This document shows, one piece after another, positions 1 through 6,894 of a stretch of 14,605 nt of DNA (the first letter of the stretch is position 1; each line of letters begins with the position of its first letter). The notes under the pieces were generated by a model. The model was not told the origin of the DNA. It did no database searches and saw only the letters and a list, made by a program, of their open reading frames with translations. Position numbers and translations under genes: made by a program. The DNA lies in NCBI GenBank assembly GCA_027010905.1, contig JALVBA010000016.1, positions 1 through 14,605 on the forward strand, in the 5' to 3' direction. Origin of the DNA: Marinilabiliaceae bacterium. GTDB taxonomy: Bacteria; Bacteroidota; Bacteroidia; Bacteroidales; Marinilabiliaceae.

Positions 1-269
1 CAATAAATGTCAGTTATTGTTTATATATTTAAAATATTATTATTAATTGTTAAAATTGAAGGTTGTTAATCAACTCTTTAAGATTAATTTTATTTGGTAA
101 GCCAAAACATAATTTGGTGGAGGGTAGTTAGAAAATATCGTGTTCCCCATTTTCTGTTGAATGAATTTAACCTTGAATTGAAGGTTTGATATTTTTAACA
201 AGATTATATACCTTACAACTGAAAAAACTATTTCTAACCGAAATATTAATTCTTCAAAAAAACAGATTT
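1..269. other. AT-rich leader upstream of the respiratory operon
   Basis: No gene is visible here. The stretch is rich in A and T and must carry the promoter of the operon that starts at 270. I searched for the Bacteroidota -7 box TAnnTTTG and found no clean match; the TTTG occurrences near 94 and 114 lack the TA at the right distance. A short inverted repeat, GTTG-TTAAT-CAAC, lies at 62-74 and could be an operator, but it is too short and too common in form to assign to a regulator. Confidence 0.4.
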
Positions 270-1190
270 ATGGAGAAAAAGACACGAAGAAACTTTTTAA
301 AAACACTTGGAGCCTCGATGGGTGCTGCCGGTGTTATTGGTGGTTCTACCATTTTGAGTTCTTGCAGTAGCAAAGTAGAGGCAGCTGCCGGCGATAAAAT
401 CACACTCTTAACTTCAGGTGGGGAGTTGGTTGTTGTTGATAAGGCTATGTTAAAACCTGCCGAGATGCCCTCATTAACAGAAAATCAGAAGCGAGGTAGA
501 GAGGGGTTACCCGGAAAAAGCTGGGTTATGGTTATTGACCTCTCGAAGTGCAGAAATGCAAGGGAGTGTATGAAAGCATGTCAACATCATCATCAGTTGC
601 GACCTGAGATGCATCATATAAATGTGTTACAGATGCAGGATGCGGAGGATACCTCACCATACTACATGCCAAAACAGTGTCAGCACTGCGACAATCCGCC
701 ATGTACAAAAGTGTGTCCGGTAAATGCTACCTTTAAACGTGAAGATGGAATTGTTCTGATTGATAACGAACGTTGTATCGGTTGCCGTTTTTGTGTTGCT
801 GCATGCCCATATTCAGCAAGGGTATTTAACTGGTTTGAGCCAAAAGATGCAGAGAAGTATGAAGGAGTTACATATAATATAGAGTGTAATGTACCTCAGA
901 AAAAAGGAACAATCTCAAAATGTCTGTTCAGTGCCGATAAGCTGAGAGACGATGAACTGCCAACATGTGTTACTGCCTGTCCTAACGGAGTTTATTGGTT
1001 TGGCGATAAAAACGAGGATGCCGTGACTAATGGTACTACCGGCGAAACAGTGAGTTTTAGTAAGCTTGTAAAAGATAATGCTGCTTATAAGTTGATGGAT
1101 GAACTGGGAACTGAGCCAAGAGTATTCTATCTGCCACCTAAAGATCGTACTACTCCATTTCAGGGAAACATTGAAGAGCACCATTCTTAA
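270..1190 (+). CDS. Tat-exported ferredoxin-like iron-sulphur protein (DmsB/NrfC/ActB-type)
   Basis: Predicted periplasmic electron-transfer subunit of 306 residues. The ATG at 270 is chosen because it puts a twin-arginine signal at once at the N-terminus (TRRNFLK, residues 5-11, then a Gly/Ala-rich hydrophobic stretch); an upstream TTG at 186 would bury it. LSSC at 29-32 also fits a lipobox, so the protein may be a Tat lipoprotein anchored at Cys32. Four Cys motifs follow. Motif II (C137, C140, C145, C149) and motif III (C169, C172, C175, C179) are complete. Motif I has C94, C100 and C104 with Ala97 in the second position; motif IV has C218, C233 and C237 with Ser221 in the second position. 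The family normally pairs motif I with IV and II with III, so two clusters probably remain intact and two have lost a ligand. It lies 18 bases before an NrfD-like gene, its likely membrane partner. No molybdopterin subunit is present. Fold confident, exact reaction inferred. Confidence 0.88.
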   Translation: MEKKTRRNFLKTLGASMGAAGVIGGSTILSSCSSKVEAAAGDKITLLTSGGELVVVDKAMLKPAEMPSLTENQKRGREGLPGKSWVMVIDLSKCRNARECMKACQHHHQLRPEMHHINVLQMQDAEDTSPYYMPKQCQHCDNPPCTKVCPVNATFKREDGIVLIDNERCIGCRFCVAACPYSARVFNWFEPKDAEKYEGVTYNIECNVPQKKGTISKCLFSADKLRDDELPTCVTACPNGVYWFGDKNEDAVTNGTTGETVSFSKLVKDNAAYKLMDELGTEPRVFYLPPKDRTTPFQGNIEEHHS

Positions 1191-1208
1191 ATCTAAAAAC
1201 TATTGAAA

Positions 1209-2573
1209 ATGAATAAAATTGAATCTCCTGAAGAATCGAGGAAGTTGTTAGACAAAATTGTTTTTGATTTAACACGGTCGATTGTGAAAAAAGATGAACT
1301 AACCCGATTCTGGTTTTTCATTTTAATAATGTTTATTGGTGTAGGATTGTGGGGATGGGGTATACAGATTAAAAATGGACTTGGTGTTACCGGTATGCGC
1401 GACTATGTTTCGTGGGGAATGTACATTGCCAACTTTGTATTTTTTGTGGCGGTAAGCCTCGTAGGCTTTCTTATCAGCTCTACCTTACATCTGTTGAATG
1501 TCAGCTGGTCAAAACCAATTTCGAGGGTTGCTGAGCAGGTAGCTATTGCTGCTGTAGCTCTTGCAGGTATAATAATTGTAAATGACATGGGGCGGCCTGA
1601 CAGATTGCTTAACGTATTTATACATGGGCGTTTTGCATCTCCAATTCTTTGGGATGTATCTGTGGTTATGACCTACCTTACTATCTCGGTTTTGCTGTTC
1701 TATCTTCCACTAATACCCGACTTGGCAATACTTCGCAACAGGATGGGCGATGAGTTGCCGAAATGGAAAATGAAAATGTACTCAATTTTATCGCTTGGAT
1801 GGAAGGGAGATGCAAAACAGTACAAAATAATCTACCATGCCATGCGTGTTTTGATGATTTTGATAATTCCTGTTGGTCTTTCAATTCATACCGTAACCTC
1901 GTGGCTGTTTGCAGCAACTCTGCGTGCAGGTTGGGACAGTACAATTATGGGACCCTATTTTGTGGCAGGTGCTTTTGTAGCAGGAGTTGCCGCTGTTGTA
2001 ATTTTAATGTATGCATATCGTTTACGTTACGGACTAAAAGATTATTTTGAGGATATTCATTTCAGTCAAATGGGTAAGTTGCTTGTTTTTGTAGGACTCC
2101 TATATCTCTATTTTAATGTTAATGAGTTTTTAGTTCCCGGTTATAAAATGAGAGCTGCTGAAGGAGTTCATCTGCTCAATATCTTTACAGGAAGCTACGC
2201 AGCAATGTTTTGGTCGGTTCAGATATTGGGTCTTATCCTGCCAATAATACTACTGCTTTTTAAATTCTTCAGAAAACCGTTATCCGTTACGTTAATATCA
2301 ATTGTTGTATTAATTGGCGCATGGTTTAAGAGGTTCATAATTGTAATACCAACACTGGAGCATCCTTTTCTGCCTGTTCAGAATGTACCTGCAGATTTCC
2401 ACCATTACGCTCCAACCAGTATCGAGATTATGATTACACTATTCTCATTTATGGCAGCACTGCTTATTATCACGATACTGGCAAAGCTGTTTCCTGTTAT
2501 TACCATTTGGGAGTATGCCGAGGAGAAGGGAATTGATAAAAAATATTTTTCAGAACAACCTAAAAAAAGCTAA
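1209..2573 (+). CDS. NrfD/PsrC/ActC-like integral membrane subunit, putative quinol site
   Basis: Membrane protein of 454 residues with about ten predicted helices (near 33-51, 69-90, 107-125, 146-169, 209-227, 247-270, 287-305, 327-352, 357-379 and 405-428). Several stretches resemble ActC/ActF of alternative complex III and related NrfD proteins: YVSWGMYIANF (66-76), GRPDRLL (128-134), SPILWD (144-149), LRAGWDSTIMGPYFVAGA (238-255) and YAPTSIE (400-406). Members of this family bind quinol in the membrane and hand electrons to a partner iron-sulphur protein. I take the ATG at 1209; a TTG two codons earlier is less likely. The iron-sulphur gene is 18 bases upstream and a cytochrome c gene begins 5 bases downstream, so the three probably form one complex. 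Ten helices fit the ActC type better than the eight of PsrC. The link to quinol oxidation rather than quinone reduction is inferred from the oxidase genes that follow. Confidence 0.85.
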   Translation: MNKIESPEESRKLLDKIVFDLTRSIVKKDELTRFWFFILIMFIGVGLWGWGIQIKNGLGVTGMRDYVSWGMYIANFVFFVAVSLVGFLISSTLHLLNVSWSKPISRVAEQVAIAAVALAGIIIVNDMGRPDRLLNVFIHGRFASPILWDVSVVMTYLTISVLLFYLPLIPDLAILRNRMGDELPKWKMKMYSILSLGWKGDAKQYKIIYHAMRVLMILIIPVGLSIHTVTSWLFAATLRAGWDSTIMGPYFVAGAFVAGVAAVVILMYAYRLRYGLKDYFEDIHFSQMGKLLVFVGLLYLYFNVNEFLVPGYKMRAAEGVHLLNIFTGSYAAMFWSVQILGLILPIILLLFKFFRKPLSVTLISIVVLIGAWFKRFIIVIPTLEHPFLPVQNVPADFHHYAPTSIEIMITLFSFMAALLIITILAKLFPVITIWEYAEEKGIDKKYFSEQPKKS

Positions 2574-2578
2574 TTGTT

Positions 2579-3460
2579 ATGATTAAGAAATTAAATCTAT
2601 TAGTTGTAGCTGTACTGATACTTTCAGCACAGCAGGTAATTAGTCAGGAGTGGTTGGTTCCGGCTGATAAGCAGAATGTGAAAAATCCATCGGAGTTTAA
2701 TCTGGAGAATGTAAAAAAGGGTAAAGAGATATACATCCGCGAATGTAAATCATGCCACGGAGATGCAGGTAAACATAACGGCCTGGCTCTTGTACCTCCA
2801 CCACCGGATGTAACTTCTAAGATTATGCAGGATAACACCGATGGCGAGCTATTTTACAAAATGTCGACAGGGAAAGGTGTAATGCCTAAATTCGATGTTA
2901 TTCTTTCGGAAAGCGACAGGTGGTTTCTGGTTAATTACATTAAAAATTACAATCCTGAAATCACTCCGCTGTTAGTTGAAGCACCTCCTGTTAAGGCAAA
3001 CCTAACAGCATCTATTGATGGCTCAACAAGAGTCGTCACCGTTTCTGCCGGGTTCCAAAATAAGAAGGGTGAGAAGGAGAATCTGACCGAAACACCTGTA
3101 AATATCTGTGTTGAGCGGGCTTTTGGAGATCTTCCTGTAGGGCAGGTTTTAACTGACGATAAAGGAACAGCAAGTTTTAAGCTGCCCGAAAATGTTATTG
3201 GTGATGAAGAGGGATTTGTAAAAGTAGTTGTTTCGCTTGGTGAAGATTTTGAAGCAAAGAAGGTGACTCTCGAAAAAGCCAAAATAGGAATCCCTAAAGA
3301 GACTCCTCAGTTAATCAGAAAAGGAGTTATCTGGTCGACAAATGAAAATATTCCGCTTTGGATGCTTCTATCGTATCTTGGGGCAATAGGAGGAGCATGG
3401 TTAACTATTTTATATGTGGTTATTCAGATAGTTAAAATTAAAAAACTAAGTGCAAAATAG
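2579..3460 (+). CDS. Membrane-anchored monohaem cytochrome c with an extra periplasmic beta domain
   Basis: Protein of 293 residues. An N-terminal signal peptide (about 1-22) is followed by a class I cytochrome c domain at about 40-125 with one haem site, C56-K-S-C59-H60, and a likely axial Met102 in GKGVMPKF. Residues about 135-240 form a Ser/Thr/Val-rich region that looks like an Ig-like or other beta-sandwich domain (PVKANLTASIDG onward); I do not recognise a specific family. One hydrophobic helix at about 258-284 and the basic tail KIKKLSAK anchor the C-terminus, leaving haem and beta domain in the periplasm. It starts 5 bases after the NrfD-like gene and ends 5 bases before ccoS, so it links the two halves of the operon. 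I infer that it takes electrons from the iron-sulphur protein and passes them to the cytochrome c domains of the cbb3 oxidase. Confidence 0.85.
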   Translation: MIKKLNLLVVAVLILSAQQVISQEWLVPADKQNVKNPSEFNLENVKKGKEIYIRECKSCHGDAGKHNGLALVPPPPDVTSKIMQDNTDGELFYKMSTGKGVMPKFDVILSESDRWFLVNYIKNYNPEITPLLVEAPPVKANLTASIDGSTRVVTVSAGFQNKKGEKENLTETPVNICVERAFGDLPVGQVLTDDKGTASFKLPENVIGDEEGFVKVVVSLGEDFEAKKVTLEKAKIGIPKETPQLIRKGVIWSTNENIPLWMLLSYLGAIGGAWLTILYVVIQIVKIKKLSAK

Positions 3461-3465
3461 TATAG

Positions 3466-3657
3466 ATGAATATCTTTTATCTGTTAATAGGAGTTAGTTT
3501 GCTGGCAGCTTTGGTTTTTCTGTCGGCATTTATCTGGGCAGTCCGCACCGGGCAATTTGATGATACCGAGACTCCGTCGATTCGAATACTGTTTGATGAT
3601 GATGAGGTAGATAAAATAGATAAAGAGAGTGATAACAATAAAGAACAAACAAAATAA
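3466..3657 (+). CDS. ccoS: cbb3-type oxidase assembly protein CcoS
   Basis: Small protein of 63 residues: one N-terminal transmembrane helix (about 3-24), then RTGQFDD at 27-33 and TPSIRILFDD soon after, which is the recognisable CcoS/FixS pattern, and an acidic/polar tail. In studied bacteria CcoS is needed to mature the haem-copper centre of CcoN, together with the copper ATPase CcoI. In many genomes ccoS directly follows ccoI; here it sits just upstream of the oxidase structural genes while ccoI is about 6.4 kb downstream. It lies 5 bases after the cytochrome c gene and 10 bases before ccoNO, so translation is probably coupled. Confidence 0.88.
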   Translation: MNIFYLLIGVSLLAALVFLSAFIWAVRTGQFDDTETPSIRILFDDDEVDKIDKESDNNKEQTK

Positions 3658-3667
3658 CGCCATACTT

Positions 3668-6109
3668 ATGGAAAATCAGAAATTTTATTACGACAACAAG
3701 ATTGTAAAACTATTTGTTCTTGCAACAATTATTTGGGGAGTTGTGGGAGTGATTGTTGGGTTGCTGATAGCTCTTCAGCTTGCGTTCCCGGTTTTTAACT
3801 TCGATTTTGAGTATACCACTTTTGGTAGAATGCGGCCACTGCATACAAATGCTATAATTTTTGCATTTGTAGGAAATGCCATTTTTGCAGGAGTCTACTA
3901 TTCGTTACAGAAGTTGCTTAAGGCACGTATGTTTAACGATGTTTTAAGTAAGATTCACTTTTGGGGCTGGCAGCTGATAATTGTTTTGGCTGCGGTTACA
4001 TTTGCTCTGGGTATTTCAACTTCTAAAGAGTATGCCGAATTAGAGTGGCCCATTGATATTTTAATAACACTTGTTTGGGTTGTATTTGGATGGAATATGA
4101 TTGGAACAATTGTTAAACGACGTGTTCAGCATATCTATGCGGCTATCTGGTGGTATCTCGCCACTTTCCTCGGTGTTGCCATGTTGCATGTTGTAAATTC
4201 TCTGGAGTTGCCTATTTCATTAACAAAAAGTTATTCGATTTATGCCGGTGCTCAGGATGCAGTGGTACAGTGGTGGTACGGACACAATGCTGTGGCATTC
4301 TTCCTTACTACACCATTTCTGGGGCTGATGTACTACTACCTACCAAAGGCGGCAAACAGACCAATCTATTCGTATAAACTATCTATCATTCACTTCTGGT
4401 CGCTTATATTCCTTTATATGTGGGCTGGGCCTCACCACCTGTTGTATCAGGCACTACCAGATTGGGCACAGGCACTGGGAGTAACTTTCTCAATTATGCT
4501 GATTGCTCCTTCGTGGGGAGGTATGATAAACGGATTATTAACCTTGCGGGGCGCATGGGACAGAGTACGGGACAATGCATCACTGAAGTTTATGGTTGTT
4601 GCCGTTACTGCTTATGGAATGTCAACTTTCGAAGGCCCGATGATGTCGCTTAAGTTTGTGAATCAACTTACTCACTTTACCGACTGGACAATTGCTCACG
4701 TGCATATTGCCGGAATGGGCTGGAACGCAGGGCTGGTATTTGGAATGCTCTATTGGATGATTCCAAAACTGTTCAGAACAAAACTCTTTTCCGAGAAGTT
4801 GGCAAACCTGCACTTCTGGATTGCTACTCTTGCAATACTTATCTATGCAATTCCACTATATTGGGCTGCCGTTACTCAGTGGTTAATGTGGCATGAGTAC
4901 ACTGCTGAAGGATTTTTGGCCTATCCGAACTTCCTGGAGACATTGACACAAATATTGCCAATGTACACTGTGCGTATTATTGGGGGTACACTCTTCCTGA
5001 TAGGATTCTTGATAATGGTTTATAACCTGTTTAAGACAATGAAGTCAGGCTCTGTTGAAGATAACGAGTTAGCTGAAGCACCTGCTCTGGTAATACAGGG
5101 AAGAAGAAATCCTCTGCAGGAAACTGTTCACCGTTGGGTGGAGAGACGAGGAGTACGTTTCTCAATTTGGGTATTTATAGTGCTTGCTATTGGAGGAGCA
5201 GCCGAAATTCTGCCAATGATATTTATAAAATCAAATATACCTACAATCGAGTCTGTATTACCTTACACTCCGTTAGAGCTTGAAGGTCGTGATATATACG
5301 TATCAGAAGGTTGTCATACATGCCACTCGCAGGTAGTTCGTCCTTTCCGGTGGGAGACCGACCGCTATGGAGAGTACTCTAAAATAGGTGAGTTTGTGTA
5401 CGATCATCCATATCAGTGGGGGTCACGACGTACCGGTCCCGATTTGGCAAGAGCAGGGTACGTAGGCGGGCCGATGTATAAAAATGCAGCCTGGCACTAT
5501 AACCATTTTAAGAATCCTCAAAAGATGAATGAACAATCGATAATGCCGAAATACGATTGGTTTGCCAGAAAAGATGTGGATCTTAGTATGACTCCTAAAA
5601 AGATAAGGGCAATGCAGATTCTTGGTGTTCCTTACCCTGAGGGTTACGATGAAGTTGCAGTTGACGACTATATGAAACAGGCAAAGGAGATTGTTGCTGA
5701 TCTGAAAAAATCGAATATTGATATTGAACCAACAAAAGAGATGGTTGCAATGATTGCCTACATGCATAAGCTGGGAGGGGATATTGCACCACTGCAACTT
5801 GACGAAGGAACAAAAGAGCCTGCACCACAAAAAGAGATAACCCTCTTATCGGGTGTAGAGGATATGGGTGATGCTGATGAGGTTTTTACAAAAATATGTG
5901 CTGCTTGTCATGGACCTTCAGGTAAGGGGATTGCCACATTTCCTGATTTAACCGACGCACAATGGATAAATGGGAACTCTCCATCGGATGTTTACTATTC
6001 TATAAGGAATGGGAATGCTGTTAAGGGAATGATTCCTTATAAAGATCAGCTGTCTGATAAACAGATAATACAGTTAACAAGTTATATCTTACTTAAGTTG
6101 AATAAATAG
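3668..6109 (+). CDS. ccoNO: cbb3 oxidase triple fusion: CcoN + CcoO + additional cytochrome c domain
   Basis: Catalytic subunit of cbb3 cytochrome c oxidase, 813 residues. The CcoN part (about 1-460) keeps the full metal-ligand set by motif: H59 and H346 for low-spin haem b, H344 for high-spin haem b3, H206, H256 and H257 for CuB, Tyr250 at the position of the cross-linked tyrosine, and Glu322 in FEGPMM. A linker leads to the CcoO anchor helix (about 497-520) and the CcoO haem site C549-H-T-C552-H553, with likely axial Met626 in SIMPKYDW. A third part (about 733-813) is another cytochrome c domain, C744-A-A-C747-H748 with Met788, closely resembling the single haem domain of the downstream CcoP. 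The ATG at 3668 begins MENQKFYYDN, a usual CcoN start; an in-frame ATG at 3629 would overlap ccoS. CcoNO fusions are known in Bacteroidota. The extra haem domain probably replaces the second haem that canonical CcoP carries. The ccoQ ATG follows after 3 bases. Confidence 0.96.
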   Translation: MENQKFYYDNKIVKLFVLATIIWGVVGVIVGLLIALQLAFPVFNFDFEYTTFGRMRPLHTNAIIFAFVGNAIFAGVYYSLQKLLKARMFNDVLSKIHFWGWQLIIVLAAVTFALGISTSKEYAELEWPIDILITLVWVVFGWNMIGTIVKRRVQHIYAAIWWYLATFLGVAMLHVVNSLELPISLTKSYSIYAGAQDAVVQWWYGHNAVAFFLTTPFLGLMYYYLPKAANRPIYSYKLSIIHFWSLIFLYMWAGPHHLLYQALPDWAQALGVTFSIMLIAPSWGGMINGLLTLRGAWDRVRDNASLKFMVVAVTAYGMSTFEGPMMSLKFVNQLTHFTDWTIAHVHIAGMGWNAGLVFGMLYWMIPKLFRTKLFSEKLANLHFWIATLAILIYAIPLYWAAVTQWLMWHEYTAEGFLAYPNFLETLTQILPMYTVRIIGGTLFLIGFLIMVYNLFKTMKSGSVEDNELAEAPALVIQGRRNPLQETVHRWVERRGVRFSIWVFIVLAIGGAAEILPMIFIKSNIPTIESVLPYTPLELEGRDIYVSEGCHTCHSQVVRPFRWETDRYGEYSKIGEFVYDHPYQWGSRRTGPDLARAGYVGGPMYKNAAWHYNHFKNPQKMNEQSIMPKYDWFARKDVDLSMTPKKIRAMQILGVPYPEGYDEVAVDDYMKQAKEIVADLKKSNIDIEPTKEMVAMIAYMHKLGGDIAPLQLDEGTKEPAPQKEITLLSGVEDMGDADEVFTKICAACHGPSGKGIATFPDLTDAQWINGNSPSDVYYSIRNGNAVKGMIPYKDQLSDKQIIQLTSYILLKLNK

Positions 6110-6112
6110 AAA

Positions 6113-6304
6113 ATGAAGATTATAAGTAATCTATTAGAGGGTATTGAGGGTATTCGAATATTTTACATATTCGGATTGCTCCTCTTCTTCAGTCTGTTCA
6201 TCATTATTCTTATTCGTACACTACGAAGATCGAACAAAGAGATGGACGAGATAAAGAAATCAATTTTAACGGATGACGATTCAAATGAAACAGCAGTATC
6301 ATAG
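6113..6304 (+). CDS. ccoQ: CcoQ/FixQ-like small subunit of cbb3 oxidase
   Basis: Protein of 63 residues with one transmembrane helix (about 16-35), a basic patch (RTLRRSNK) and a charged cytoplasmic tail. Sequence similarity alone is weak for so small a protein. The call rests on size, topology and position: it begins 3 bases after ccoNO and ends 17 bases before ccoP, exactly where ccoQ stands in cbb3 operons. In other bacteria CcoQ stabilises the association of CcoP with the CcoNO core. Confidence 0.75.
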   Translation: MKIISNLLEGIEGIRIFYIFGLLLFFSLFIIILIRTLRRSNKEMDEIKKSILTDDDSNETAVS

Positions 6305-6321
6305 CTTTAAAATATAGACAA

Positions 6322-6894
6322 ATGGCAAAAGAGATTAAAGATACAGACCGGTACGATGAAAACTTGATGGATCATGATTATGATGGGATTCAGGAGTTAG
6401 ATAATCCACCTCCACGTTGGATAATGGCAATTTTTTATATTACAATTGCCTTCGCAATAATTTATGGAGCCTACTATTTTTGGTTGGGAGTAGGAGATTC
6501 GCAGGATGCTGAGTATGCACGCAAGTCAGCCAGACATGATCAGGAGTATCAAATAAAGAGTGTGTCAGGTAATGAGTTGGCTCTACTTACCGATGCCGCA
6601 GATATTGCCGAGGGGAAAGCTATTTTTAAAGATATGAACTGCTTTGCCTGTCATGGAACGAACGGTGAAGGAAATGCCATCGGACCAAACCTGATTGATG
6701 ATTACTGGTTGCATGGTTGTGAATTTGCCGATGTTTTCAATGTTATAAAAAATGGTGAACCATTAAAAGGGATGACAGCCTTTAAAGGGCAGTTGAGTGA
6801 TGAGAAGATTCAGAAAGTTGGAAGTTACATTGTGTCGTTAAAAGGGTCGAATCCTGCAAACGCTAAAGCTCCTCAGGGTGACAGGTGTGAGTAA
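6322..6894 (+). CDS. ccoP: CcoP, single-haem form of the cbb3 oxidase cytochrome c subunit
   Basis: Protein of 190 residues. The N-terminus shows the CcoP signature around DHDYDGIQELDNPPPRW (17-33), followed by one membrane helix (about 34-55). One periplasmic cytochrome c domain follows at about 93-175, with haem site C107-F-A-C110-H111 and likely axial Met151 in LKGMTAF. Classical CcoP has two haem c domains and about 300 residues; this one has only one. The missing domain appears to sit at the C-terminus of CcoNO: both share the pattern haem motif, then PDL/PNL, a W, KGM, QLSD and SYI. Two further cysteines (C133 and C189) are not in haem motifs. The 3' end overlaps the start of ccoG, which suggests coupled translation. 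Confidence 0.93.
   Translation: MAKEIKDTDRYDENLMDHDYDGIQELDNPPPRWIMAIFYITIAFAIIYGAYYFWLGVGDSQDAEYARKSARHDQEYQIKSVSGNELALLTDAADIAEGKAIFKDMNCFACHGTNGEGNAIGPNLIDDYWLHGCEFADVFNVIKNGEPLKGMTAFKGQLSDEKIQKVGSYIVSLKGSNPANAKAPQGDRCE

Noticed and set aside
62..74. FNR/CRP-type operator (GTTG-TTAAT-CAAC)
   Set aside because: The FNR box needs TTGAT-N4-ATCAA over 14 bases. This repeat is shorter and has the wrong half-sites, so regulation by such a protein cannot be claimed.
186..269. In-frame TTG start extending the iron-sulphur protein by 28 residues
   Set aside because: It would place a hydrophobic, unconserved-looking stretch before the twin-arginine signal, which belongs at the N-terminus. The ATG at 270 is a better start.
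915..1184. Reverse-strand open frame opposite the iron-sulphur gene, and similar frames opposite other cco genes
   Set aside because: They lie wholly within well-supported genes, have no recognisable motifs and show biased residue use typical of antisense frames.
3629..3667. Earlier ATG for the CcoNO fusion
   Set aside because: It overlaps the end of ccoS in another frame and adds a polar tail (MITIKNKQNNAIL) ahead of a normal CcoN start.
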